64,000 nt of DNA from Tamarix chinensis (Eukaryota; Streptophyta; Magnoliopsida; Caryophyllales; Tamaricaceae), in assembly GCA_030549775.1 (NCBI GenBank), contig CM060173.1, forward strand, positions 4,996,501-5,060,500, written 5' to 3'. Positions 54,688 through 64,000 of the stretch are shown in pieces. The notes below the pieces were generated by a model. It saw nothing but the letters and a program-made list of their open reading frames with translations. It was not told where the DNA came from and searched no databases. Position 1 is the first letter of the stretch, and the number at the start of each line of letters is the position of its first letter. The position numbers were made by a program, and so were the translations under genes.

Positions 54688-56352
54688 TAAAATCGAATTA
54701 ATATTAAAAATTAGGATAAAAGAAGTGTTTAAAAGGTCTAGGGTTTCACCTTGAGTCGGAGGGGATAGGTGGAACCGGCGGTGGTTCCCGGAGGTGGCCA
54801 GAAAAGTGATCTAAGAGGGATGAAAATGAAGAAAAAGAGGTAAGGGGGAAGGAGAAAAATAAAATAAGTTTATGGGTCGGTGGGGGAGACTTAGAAGGAG
54901 ATATTAGGTGGTTTATAGGGTGGCAGAAGTGGCGGATGTGGTGGTGGATGGTGGTTTAAGGTTTTGGAATAGAAATTTCTATTGAGAGAACTATCCAACT
55001 TTGCACGGTTATGGAGGCCCATGCAATGAGAATCGAAGGATTTAGATGATTTAGTTAATTAGAGGGTGTTGCAGGGAAGAGATTGGGAGGGAGAAGAGGC
55101 GGCGAGGTTAGCTAAAGGTGGAGAACGGGGCGTCTAAAGGGGCGGTGGCACACGGACGGTGCTTAGGGTTTCGGGGAAAGAAAAATCCCAAACCCAGGCC
55201 ATAAGAGGGGTACTTATAATGTTGGAGGTTAGGTTCGAGTTAGGGGAGTTATCAAAAGATCAATTTCAGTGGGAAAATGGGTTGGTTATGCCGTTGATCG
55301 GGCGGCACAAATTTAAAAATTTTGCCCGACCTTCGCGAGGGAAATGGGGGAAAACGTGGGGGAGAAAAGAAGAGTGGGGCAATTCAAATGGAAGAGTGTG
55401 CCAAGAGGAAGAAAATGGGCTAGAGAAAGGCCGGTCACGACACGTGTGGCCGGCGACGCCATTTTCAGGGGAGGTCGGAGCTGCGGTTATGGCGTTGGGG
55501 AAGAAGAAGGAAGGAGGAGGAAGAAGGATGGTTGGGTCGGCGGTTCAGGGGAGAGAAAAGAAAGAAAAAGGAAGGGAAACCGGGTGGTTCGGTGTGAGGT
55601 GAGGGGGGATTAAATGAAACGCGGCGTTTAGGTGGAAATGGGGTGAAGAGTGGTGTTCTGGTGCGGTCTACGCAACGGTAAAATAATGAAATAAAATGTA
55701 GCGTTCGAGAGGAATAAGAAGTATAATGTGGCGTGGAAAGGGGGAGGATGGCGATGACGCGCGGGCCGGGCCGCGCCGAAGGAAAAGGAAGGAGGAAGGG
55801 AGCTGGGCCGACGCAACAGGCCCGATTCGGGGAAGAAAAAGAAAAAGAAAAGAAGAAAAAGGAAAAGAAAGAAAAAGGAAGAAAGAAAAAAGGAAAAAGG
55901 GGAAAAGGAAAAGAGAAATAATTAGGTTAGGGCCAATTAAATAAATCTGAATATTTAGGATGTTTAAAAATAATAATATTTAAATAAAATAATATTTAAA
56001 TCCCTTTTTAGGCTAAAATAGGATTTTTGAAGGATTTTTCATAAATTCCATTTTAATTATCAAAGTACTCTATTTTTCTCAAATTAATTTATTTATAAAT
56101 TCATATTAATTTGAAACTATTTTATCTTTCTTAATTTGAATAGAATAATTTATTTAAGTAAATTCCCAAATTAAAATCTTTAATTAGATAATATACCCAA
56201 ATTTCCTTTACCTAACATATTTATAAAATTTCTTATTAATTTGCTCTAATACATTTCCTTTTATTTTAGTAAATTAATTTATTAAATTAAATTTTCAAAT
56301 AAAACCTTATTTAAATATAATCTTTAATATTAGAAAATTTCAGGGCATTTCA
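51880..56352 (-). mobile_element. Solo LTR C, 4.5 kb, long-LTR family, reversed
   Basis: On the plus strand it starts TGTAACACCCCAAAATTT and ends AGGGCATTTCA. It is flanked by ACAAG at 51875-51879 and 56353-56357. The internal landmarks match LTR B in reverse order: GTTACCGCCACACTTAGTAC near 51957, paired ACTATTATTGCCGGTGGGCC-type blocks (about 52605-52975), the RY/telobox array (53046-53586), ATT/AAT microsatellites (54101-54131, 54456-54515, 54638-54688), a GC-rich zone (about 54740-55830) and a purine-rich tract near 55830-55915. No retroelement protein is encoded. Confidence 0.85.
53046..53586 (-). repeat. RY-telobox repeat array within LTR C
   Basis: About twenty diverged units of 30-40 bp have the core CATGCAAACCCTA(A/G), separated by CTCCACGTAGACCACACTTC-like spacers. 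By eye there are about 15 exact CATGCA and about 13 exact AAACCCTA. CATGCA is the RY element bound by B3-domain factors; AAACCCTA is the plant telobox bound by TRB-type Myb proteins. The repetitive peptide frames on the minus strand come from this array and are not genes. Confidence 0.85.
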
Positions 56353-56357
56353 ACAAG

Positions 56358-57600
56358 CTTTGCCATAAATTCTCAAGTATGATGGTTTATTATGTTATAT
56401 TAATAAGTACATGGATGAGTAGGTCTAATTATGTTCAAATATTATAATTGGTGGAGTATGTTGAGGTTTTGAGATTGTGGTTTGAGCTTATGGTGAGTTC
56501 GACCATAGGGTCATTTGAGAACTTGTGGACTATTTTAATTAAAGATAATTATATTTTTGAGTGGCTAATAATGTAGGGGTTGTTGTGTGCAATTTTGGTG
56601 GATTTTTAAAACTTGTAGAATTTTATAGATTTAATGTACATTTCGCCTTAAGTTAAATTTGTTATTTTTGTGTTTTTTTGTGGAAAATGATTATATCATT
56701 ATAATCCTTGAGGCTTGTACATTAAATTTTATGCATAATATGTTAGGATTTGAACAAGTATGACATAAGTTATGAAAATAATAAGTTTGGAGGTGTTTAG
56801 ATAAATTAGGGGCATTTTAATATTTTTGGATGAAATCTAGAAATATGATTTTTTATAAGGATTTTGGGTCATAAAGATTTTGAGTGTGATATATGAAACA
56901 TTAAGAAAAAAAATAAGCATAACATTGGTGCAATATTATAAGAAAACAATTTAATTTAGTAATAGTAACAAAAGGGTAATATTGGTATTTCATGTGTGAA
57001 TTATTGGTGTTAGGTTATATTTTTGGATATGGCATTATTAATAATATAATTGAAATAGTATATTCAATTTCATGATTTGTAGGGCCCTATAGATGGACTT
57101 ATAGTGTAATTGTGAATTAAGATTTTATAAGGGCATTGTGATCTTTTCCTTCATGAGTTGGTCTTTCTTGTACTCAGTGTCTGCTCTTATAACTTACCCT
57201 TACTTCATATGATCATAACATGTCCAATATTTTATAACAATAAAGCATTCTAAGTGTTTCAAATATTATCAATTGTTGGAATAAATTTGGTAACATTTAG
57301 TACCTTATATAATCAACATAAGTAACAATCCATATGGTAAGCCATTAATATTTAAAGTGGAAGAACACATGAGTTGGGATCAACTTGTGCCAATCTGTTC
57401 CATCGGATGAAAATAGTAGTGAGGATTGTTCTGCCCCGTAAGTTGTACCAATTCCTTCAACTGGATGAGAATAGTGATGTCCTTAATGTATGATTACTTA
57501 ATAAGGAAAGTCTAATTTGGTTTCTCTATAATATATTGTTCCTAAAAATTCTAATTATTTGTAATTAATGACATAACTGATTGTGGGATATTTTATGACT
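56358..57600 (+). mobile_element. Right part of the split long LTR F
   Basis: The block GAGTTGGGATCAACTTG...TCCATCGGATGAAAATAGTAG...GGATGAGAATAGTGATG (about 57370-57480) matches LTR A near 18010-18110 in the same orientation. The right end is not visible; 57600 is approximate. Confidence 0.5.
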
Positions 57601-58900
57601 TCAAGAATGTTTTGGGCAATTTTGTAGTAATTGTGATTTTGTGGCTAAACGCACTTTACTTATAAAATACTATTTATATATGTGAACTTTTAAGTTATAA
57701 CTTGCAAAATATTCTTATGAAGTTTTATTTAGGTTAAAAATGGGTTAAAATGTAAATATAGAAATGTTTACTTGATTTTATTTGTGTTTGCTATCCCTCT
57801 TGAATTTTATACGCAAAATATATAATTAAGATATGCCTGCTAAAAATAATATCAAATATGTGTTAACAATTCTAAAAAAATTATACTAAAGCTTAAAATG
57901 ATTAAATAGAAGAATAAGAAAAAATTTATGATTTTAGGAATATTTTTGGTATTTAGTTTTGTAATTATCTTGTAAGATTATTAGTTCACTATCATGTCAA
58001 TATTTTATATACCAAACCTTGTTTTAAATTCATGAAATTTTACATGTGAGTTTAAAATATTAGTTTAAGATTTCTATAAATTTTCTCAATTATATGAGTT
58101 TTTTTTGCTATTATTTCTTAATTTTATCTTATTTATTGATCTTTCCACCACTAAAAAAATTATAAATCCTAAAATTTAATGTTCACCCATGAAATTCCTT
58201 TACTACACTTTCATGATCATATTTTTTTTATCAAATTGATTATTTCCTTATTTATTCAACTAAAACTTACGCCAATGCCACTTTTTTACACTTTCTACCT
58301 ATGTTAGTTGTATCTTTTTGGATTTTCTTACATTCAACCTTCTTCACTTACATTCCCCAAGCTAAGCATGACCTTGGACCTACACATGATCAACCACATC
58401 CATTGGTTGATTGATTTATTGATTTTTATAACTTCATTCAACCTAAATACACTTCACTACCTTATACACTCAACAACCTTATACTTTGTTATTTAAGTAC
58501 TGAACAAGCTACCTAATGCAAGAGCATCCCCCTTAAGTAACAATAACAATGATAATATACTTATTCATTTTCCCAAGGTAGAAGAATTCAAAACTCTTAT
58601 TACTTAGGTTAATGAGCGATCAAAGTTATGGGAATCCATGAAAGCCATGCAATAAAAAATATAAGCCATCAACTACATACTTTTATGGCTCCATTATGGC
58701 TTTATTATGGCTTGACAAAGCCAATTTCTTCATTGGCTAAAAGCAACAAACTTAGCCAAATCAACACAAAATCTTGGGTGATTCAAACAACCATTTCATG
58801 GACTGATTTTATGAAAATTTAGGAGGTGTATTATAGGGAGTTAAAGGCTACAAATCAAGCTTAAATTGTTGAAGAAGAACCCTTTTTAAAGTCTTCAAAA
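57600..58900. other. AT-rich sequence, unassigned
   Basis: No gene was seen. Short frames at 58308-58496 and 58628-58822 have no recognisable content. The end of this stretch may already be the LTR of the downstream gypsy element. Confidence 0.4.
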
Positions 58901-59510
58901 CCAGCTGCCAAAAATCAATCCATTAAGTTACAATCAAGATGGTTTATGTTAACTTTCTTAGTTAAACATTGTTAAAGAGTATTGTTATACTTTCCTAAAG
59001 TGGAATTTATGTTTCCTAAGTAATTATTATAAGTTTTAAGACTCGGATGTCTTGTGATGGGGGCTAGAAGACTTGACATTTATCCTATAGCTGATTGTGG
59101 TAACTTACAACCTTAGTTAATGTGTATTAGTGTAACCTATGGTCAAATTGCAACCAAATATGCTTCCTATGAGTTAAGGGTGTAGTTTTTAAGTTTTCCA
59201 AAGCATAATACTCTCTATATAGGAGTAAATGGAAGCTATCTTTCGTTTTTCACTTGTGATTGTCGACAACCTACATACAATCAAGGTGTAGAGCACTGTC
59301 TTGTGTTTTCTCCTAAAAATCTTACACCATTTAGACTAAGTGTTGGGACCTTAGTTTATTAGTGTAAGTGCTTAATCTTGAAGGTATTTCAATATTAAGT
59401 TCTACCCATTCTCTTCTTATATTCATTCTTAATTTCTTTTTTTTTAACCTTACCTAATTCCAGCACTAACACTTAGCTTAATCCAATATGTTTAGCATTA
59501 TGCACCAAAT

Positions 59511-59522
59511 TGGTATCGAAGC
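59511..59522 (+). other. Primer-binding site of the gypsy remnant
   Basis: TGGTATCGAAGC is a near match to the initiator-Met-tRNA complement TGGTATCAGAGC. Confidence 0.75.
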
Positions 59523-59711
59523 TCAAGGTTGGTAAATTTAGGTCCTTTTAATCATGTAACCAACACCAATAAATCTTCCAACCACAACCAACCACTAATC
59601 ATTCGAACCTCCACAAAAAAAATTTCTTTCTTCCAACCATACCAAATTCTAGCCTCTTTATTTTTCCTTTCTCTTTCTAGTTGCACGTTTGTCCTGCAAC
59701 TTTGAATCACC

Positions 59712-60742
59712 ATGGAAAACCAACTAGTCTCCAAAGTTTTGGGTCTTAAAGAATCCCATAATCTAAGGAGGGATCAGGCTATTAAATCCTTCCAAGGAGA
59801 TATGAGGAGAGTGTTGGGCATTTTGGATTCGTTAATACCAAATGCTAACACCCCGAGGGAAAGAAGTCAACCCCCACATAAAGGAGAAAGACTGAATGAT
59901 GTAGGAGATGATTCTACTAATTTTATCTCATCTTCTCACAATAATCCTAGAATTCCATGTAGGATAAGGTTTATTTGAAGAGAATTCTTCAATGAAATCA
60001 AGTTGGAGATCCAAGAGTTTGATGGAGCTCATAATCCAGATGAGTTTTTAGAGTGGGACTTGAGGTGTAATAGGATGTTTGAATTTAATTCCTTTGATGA
60101 TGAGAAATATTTTAAGGTTGTTTTCCTCAAGTTGAAAGGGAATGCCTCCTTATGGTGGGAAAATTTGGTGCATCATAGAGGGAGGAAGGGCAAGTCCAAG
60201 GTGAGGAGTTGGACGAAAATGAAAAAAAAATGATGAGGGGGAGATTTTTACCATCTTCTTATACTCAAGACCTATATAACAAAATGTATTCCTTATTATA
60301 AGGTTCCATGAGTATAGAAGACTATAGTAGGGAGTTTGAAAGGCACGTCATGAAACCTGATTTGAAGGAAGTTGAGGATCACACAATGTCTTGATTCTTA
60401 GGAGGTTTAAGAAGTGACATTGCCAGTAACATGTAGCTCTACGAGTATTACACCTTAGATGAGTTGTTTCATTTATTTATCATGGAGGATAAACATAAAA
60501 GAGAGAAGAGGGGTTCAAAGGTTGGAGGGATAAGTCTTAATACATACCCACCCAAGGAAGAACAAAAAATTACTCCTATACCTAAGACATTATCAAAGGT
60601 TAAGGGAAGGAAAGAAGTGGGTGAGTCTAATAGAAACAAAGGTGTTATTTGTTTTAAGTGCCAAGGAATTGGACATTATCAAAGTAAATGTGCAAACAAG
60701 AGGGTGATAACCTTGTTTTACCTTGAAGTGACAACATTATAA
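59712..60742 (+). pseudogene. Gypsy gag with zinc knuckle, broken
   Basis: The N-terminal frame 59712-59978 begins MENQLVSKVLGLKESHNLRR. After a stop, 60003-60233 carries the retrotransposon gag core (IQEFDGAHNPDEFLEWDL; LKLKGNASLWWENLV). Decayed sequence then gives YYTLDELFHLF near 60450, and 60464-60742 ends with the CCHC knuckle CFKCQGIGHYQSKC (about 60651-60692). The different gag wording separates it from the young chromovirus at 30-36 kb. Confidence 0.8.
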
Positions 60743-61065
60743 TGGGAAGAAGATGAGAACCATTTGGCTATGGAGGAGGGGCTCAAGGTTGAGAAGGTTC
60801 CACCAAATATAGGAGAGGCATTGATGGTGAGGAGGGTGTTGCAAACAATAGAATTCATCAATGAAGAGTCTAAAAGGGAGAACATATTTCATACTAAGTG
60901 TACCATATTTGGTTAAATATGTTCCCTCATTGTTGATGAAGGTAGTCGTGTATATATATCTTCATGCACTCTTGTAGAGGAGCATAATTTGTCAAACACA
61001 ACACATGTTAGGCCTTATAGGCTTTAATAGCTTAATAGTGGCTCCATAGTTGAAGTCACAAAGAA

Positions 61066-62030
61066 GTGTTTGTGGTATTTTCCATAAGGAAGACTTATCA
61101 AGACAATATTATATGTGATGTAGTCCCCATGGATGCTTGTTATTTGTTGTTAGGAAAACTATGGCAATTTGATAGACATGTCAAGCATGATGGTAGAAAG
61201 AACACTTTTAGCTTGAAGTATGCTAACAAAAATATTGTACTCACACCCCTTAGCATTCATTCCTCACTTGTTAGGGAGAGTACAAATTGTAATATGACTT
61301 TGTTCATTGATGGGAAGGGGTTGGAAAGGGCCACAGAAATGGCAAAAACCATGTATTTCTTTTTAACGCTTGATAATAATGAGAGTGGTAGTTCACTTAA
61401 CCCATGGGTTAAGAACTTGCTAGGTAAGTTTGGGGATGTCTTTCTGAATGAATTAACTATTGAATTGCCTCCTATAAGAGGCATATAGTACCAAATTGAT
61501 TATATTCCCAGTGCTACCCTCCTAAAAAACTAGCTTACAGGAGTAATCCTAAGGAAGCCATAGATTTGTAAAGGCAGATTGAGCGGTCATTACAAAAGGG
61601 TTTCATTAGGGAGTATCCTATCTCATGTGTGGTACCAGCCCTTTTGATACCAAAGAAGGATGGAACAATGCAAATGTCTATTGATAGTAGAGCTATTAAC
61701 AACATTACCATCATGTATAGGTATCTTATATCTAGGTTTGATGATATGTTAGATTGTTTGCATGGGGCGAGTGTGTTCTCCAAGATTGACTTAAGAAGTG
61801 GGTACTACCAAATTAGAATAAAGGAGGGAGATGAATGAAAGGCTGCATTCAATATCAAAGGAGGATTATATAAATGGATGGTCATTCCTTTGGATTGTCC
61901 AACACACCAAGCACTTTCATCAGGCTCATGGATGAAGTACTTCAACCCTTTATCTCTAAGTTTGTAGTTGTGTATTTCGATGATATTCTTGCATACTCCT
62001 CTAATTATAATGATCATGTAAGGCACTTGA
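61066..62030 (+). pseudogene. Gypsy protease-reverse transcriptase region, cut off
   Basis: 61066-61485 carries the post-protease linker (VVPMDACYLLLGKLWQFDRH; NPWVKNLLGKFGDVF). Reverse transcriptase follows from about 61545: [20 protein letters not shown], then [20 protein letters not shown], a TGA at 61836-61838, and in another frame [20 protein letters not shown] near 61960-62020 with the FDD catalytic box. The sequence ends at the insertion of LTR D. Confidence 0.8.
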
Positions 62031-64000
62031 TGTAATCCCCCAAAAATTTATCTGTAATTCAATAAATAGCTTTTATTTAAAATAAATTAGCTTTTAAAAT
62101 TATATATTTTAATTATTATATGGATTTTGATTATATAAAATTAGATAGGAATATTTAATAAATTAAAATAAATATTTTATTAATTTATCATACTCATTTT
62201 ATTTAAATAATTTTTTAAACCAATATTTTACTAAAATTAACCTTTTTAAGCCCATATATTTAATTATATTAAATTAAATTATTAAATAAATTTATTATTA
62301 AAATATTAAATCATATTATTTTATAAATTAAATTATTTTAATTTCTCCCATTTATTTTATTATTTTCCTTTTTTTTCTCTCTTCCCTTCTCCTTTTTTCT
62401 CTTTTTTCCTACTTTATTCTTTTCTTTTTTTCTCCTCCTTTTGGCCGCCACACTCGGCCTACTTCCTCTCCCCTGTGCATTGGGCCTCAGCCCATCTCTC
62501 CCTCCCCCTTCCTTCCTTCTTCTCCCATGCACGACGCAGCACAGCCCAGCCCGTCCCTCTCTTTTTTTTCCAGACTGGACCGGCCGGCCTATCCCTCTTT
62601 CCTACACCGGTCCACCCGCTCGCATCCCCTCCCCTTCCTTTCTCTCTTCTTCCATGCCCGACCACCATTATCTGCCATGATCGAGCACGCCGGCCGCCTG
62701 CAAGTGCCATACCCGGCCCCCACCTACCTCCCTGCTACTCCCTCTCCCTTCTCGGTCATTTTCTTTCCTATTTCGAACCAAACCAACTCCTGGACCGCAG
62801 CTCGCATGCCCTTTTTCCTTTCCCTCTTCTTCCCTTCACCTCCCTATCACCCGACCACCATCTGCCACCCTACAACCTACCCTGGCCGACCACCTACTCC
62901 CCTCTGCCTCCTCTTATTTTTCTTCATCCCTCCTTGCCTCATCCTACTCATAATTTCGAGCCCTCATTCCCGTCCCCGATTCTTTTTTTTCATTTTCTCC
63001 TCCTTCCCATTCTTCCCTGTTTTTTGCACACCGCCGCCACCGCACCAAGCCCCTGCGCCACCCACTGCCACCCTATACCTCAGCCCTGCACCACCATGAG
63101 ACCACCCAAAGCACCCTCCCTTCTCCAACTCTTATTTTTCTCCCCACTTTTCTCCCTTATCACCAAGCCACCTGCAACCGCCCCGTTCTCCGCTGTCTGG
63201 CCACCTCTGCCGCCACCCAAACCACCAACCCACACCCTGCAACCTCCTCTACCACCCCATACCTTACTTTCCCGAAAACAGCCCCTTACCCCTCCATTTT
63301 TTCCTTCTCTTTTCCTTCCTTCTCAGCCACACCCAGCCCGAAAGCCATCTTCTCCGCCTTGTTGCGGTGACCTCCATCGCCCTCTACCACCGTGAAACCA
63401 TCCTTAGCCTCCACCTACACCCCCTCTTCACTCCTGCATCCTTACCTTACCTCCAATCCTCCCCCATCTACCTCCTTTTCTAGCCTAAAGTCCCTAAACC
63501 GAGCCATCTCTCCTCCCTTCTATCTCATTACCTTCGAACCTTTCCTTCCCCCCTAATCTGCGTGTGGCTCAAGTTGTTCATGCAGCATGAGCTCCACATT
63601 GATTTGGAATTTATTTGTCTAAATTTGGAGGTATATTAATAGTTAATTAAAGTGTTTTATTATTAAATAAATTTTTATAAAGTTTTATCCTTTTTAATTT
63701 CCTACTTCTAATATAATACTTATTGATATTATTTTTAGGTGTTGATTTGCTAATTAAGCTTTGAATCTTTAACCGGGATACCAGTAAGGTTCAATTTTTG
63801 CGGGATTAAGGTAATCGTTAAACCCCACGTAAATGCATGGAAAAATGTATGCTAGCACATTAGGCATTTTAGTATTATTTTATGCATGTTATGTGTTGCC
63901 TAGTATGATAAATTTGGTTGCGTATATTGATTGATAAAAAAAAAAGAGCATGCTAGATTTTGTGCCATGCGTAGAGATGATACTTAAGGAAGGAGCTTGA
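62031..64000 (+). mobile_element. Long-LTR family member D, left part (runs off the window)
   Basis: It starts TGTAATCCCCCAAAAATTT directly after gypsy reverse-transcriptase coding sequence. It shows the family order: AT-rich lead, pyrimidine tract (about 62340-62440), GC-rich zone (about 62440-63560) with spurious proline-rich frames, then AT-rich sequence and TTGATATTATTTTTAGGTG. Family members run 3.6-4.8 kb, so its right end should lie beyond the window. It may be a solo LTR or the 5' LTR of a complete element. Confidence 0.8.

Larger units (their letters stand above)
58940..62030 (+). mobile_element. Ty3/gypsy remnant, interrupted by LTR D
   Basis: A primer-binding site, gag, protease linker and reverse transcriptase occur in gypsy order on the plus strand, with frequent stops. 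The upstream ~0.5 kb is probably its 5' LTR, but the boundaries are unclear (58940 is a guess). The reverse transcriptase stops at 62030, where long LTR D begins. Confidence 0.75.

Noticed and set aside
62441..63395. A 306-codon proline-rich ORF on the plus strand
   Set aside because: It lies in the GC-rich zone of LTR D, is matched by a long ORF in another frame, and has no domain. It is compositional.
63996..64000. CTTGA at the window end as the right target duplication of LTR D
   Set aside because: The preceding bases are not an LTR end (no GTTACA), and D would be only about 2 kb. The match is by chance.

Overview
The window is nuclear DNA of a flowering plant, most likely a eudicot. The evidence is spliced GT-AG gene structure, plant-type Ty3/gypsy, Ty1/copia, L1-type LINE, hAT and PIF/Harbinger remains, initiator-Met-tRNA primer sites, and AT-rich intergenic DNA. 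The species cannot be named from the sequence. Roughly three quarters of the window can be assigned to mobile elements; only two host genes are supported.

Host genes. A small one-membrane-segment protein of unknown function lies at 1443-1712 (+) behind a TATA box. The second gene is MIA40, the oxidoreductase-receptor of the mitochondrial intermembrane-space disulfide relay, on the minus strand. Its four coding exons can be read by eye: 46237-46360, 30222-30253, 30016-30141 and 29630-29821, giving 157 residues with the CPC motif and a twin CX9C motif. Exon 1 is separated from exon 2 by a 15,983-base intron loaded with mobile elements.

Layout. 1-1.4 kb: a hAT-type MITE with 17-bp inverted repeats and an 8-bp target duplication. 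1.4-1.7 kb: the small gene. 2.1-4.5 kb: a decayed PIF/Harbinger element (Myb-like ORF plus DDE transposase). 5.1-6.1 kb: a perfect hairpin and two arrays of short palindromic TTTCGGC...GCCGA units. 6.1-11.2 kb: a decayed LINE (-) whose endonuclease region was split by a second, 5'-truncated LINE (7961-9733). 11.3-14.45 kb: a truncated Ty1/copia (-) with one LTR. 15.4-28.7 kb: members of one family of very long LTRs, two of them complete solo LTRs with 5-bp duplications (15401-19004 and 23848-28678). 28.8-29.1 kb: a small hAT-like MITE. 29.6-46.4 kb: MIA40. Its first intron holds a very young full-length Ty3/gypsy chromovirus (30326-35762, LTRs differing at one site), an old gypsy remnant (-), a full-length LINE (39731-44652) and a LINE tail (45232-45726). 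46.4-50.6 kb: AT-rich intergenic DNA with small MITEs. 50.6-57.6 kb: an old long LTR interrupted by a younger one in the opposite orientation (51880-56352). 58.9-62.0 kb: a gypsy remnant whose reverse transcriptase is cut by another long LTR that runs off the window end.

The signals I consider most worth pursuing are the TE-filled MIA40 intron with a young insertion 72 bases from a splice acceptor; a roughly 540-bp array of fused RY (CATGCA) and telobox (AAACCCTA) motifs inside a long LTR; the palindromic TTTCGGC arrays; and a shared hairpin at the 3' ends of three LINEs.
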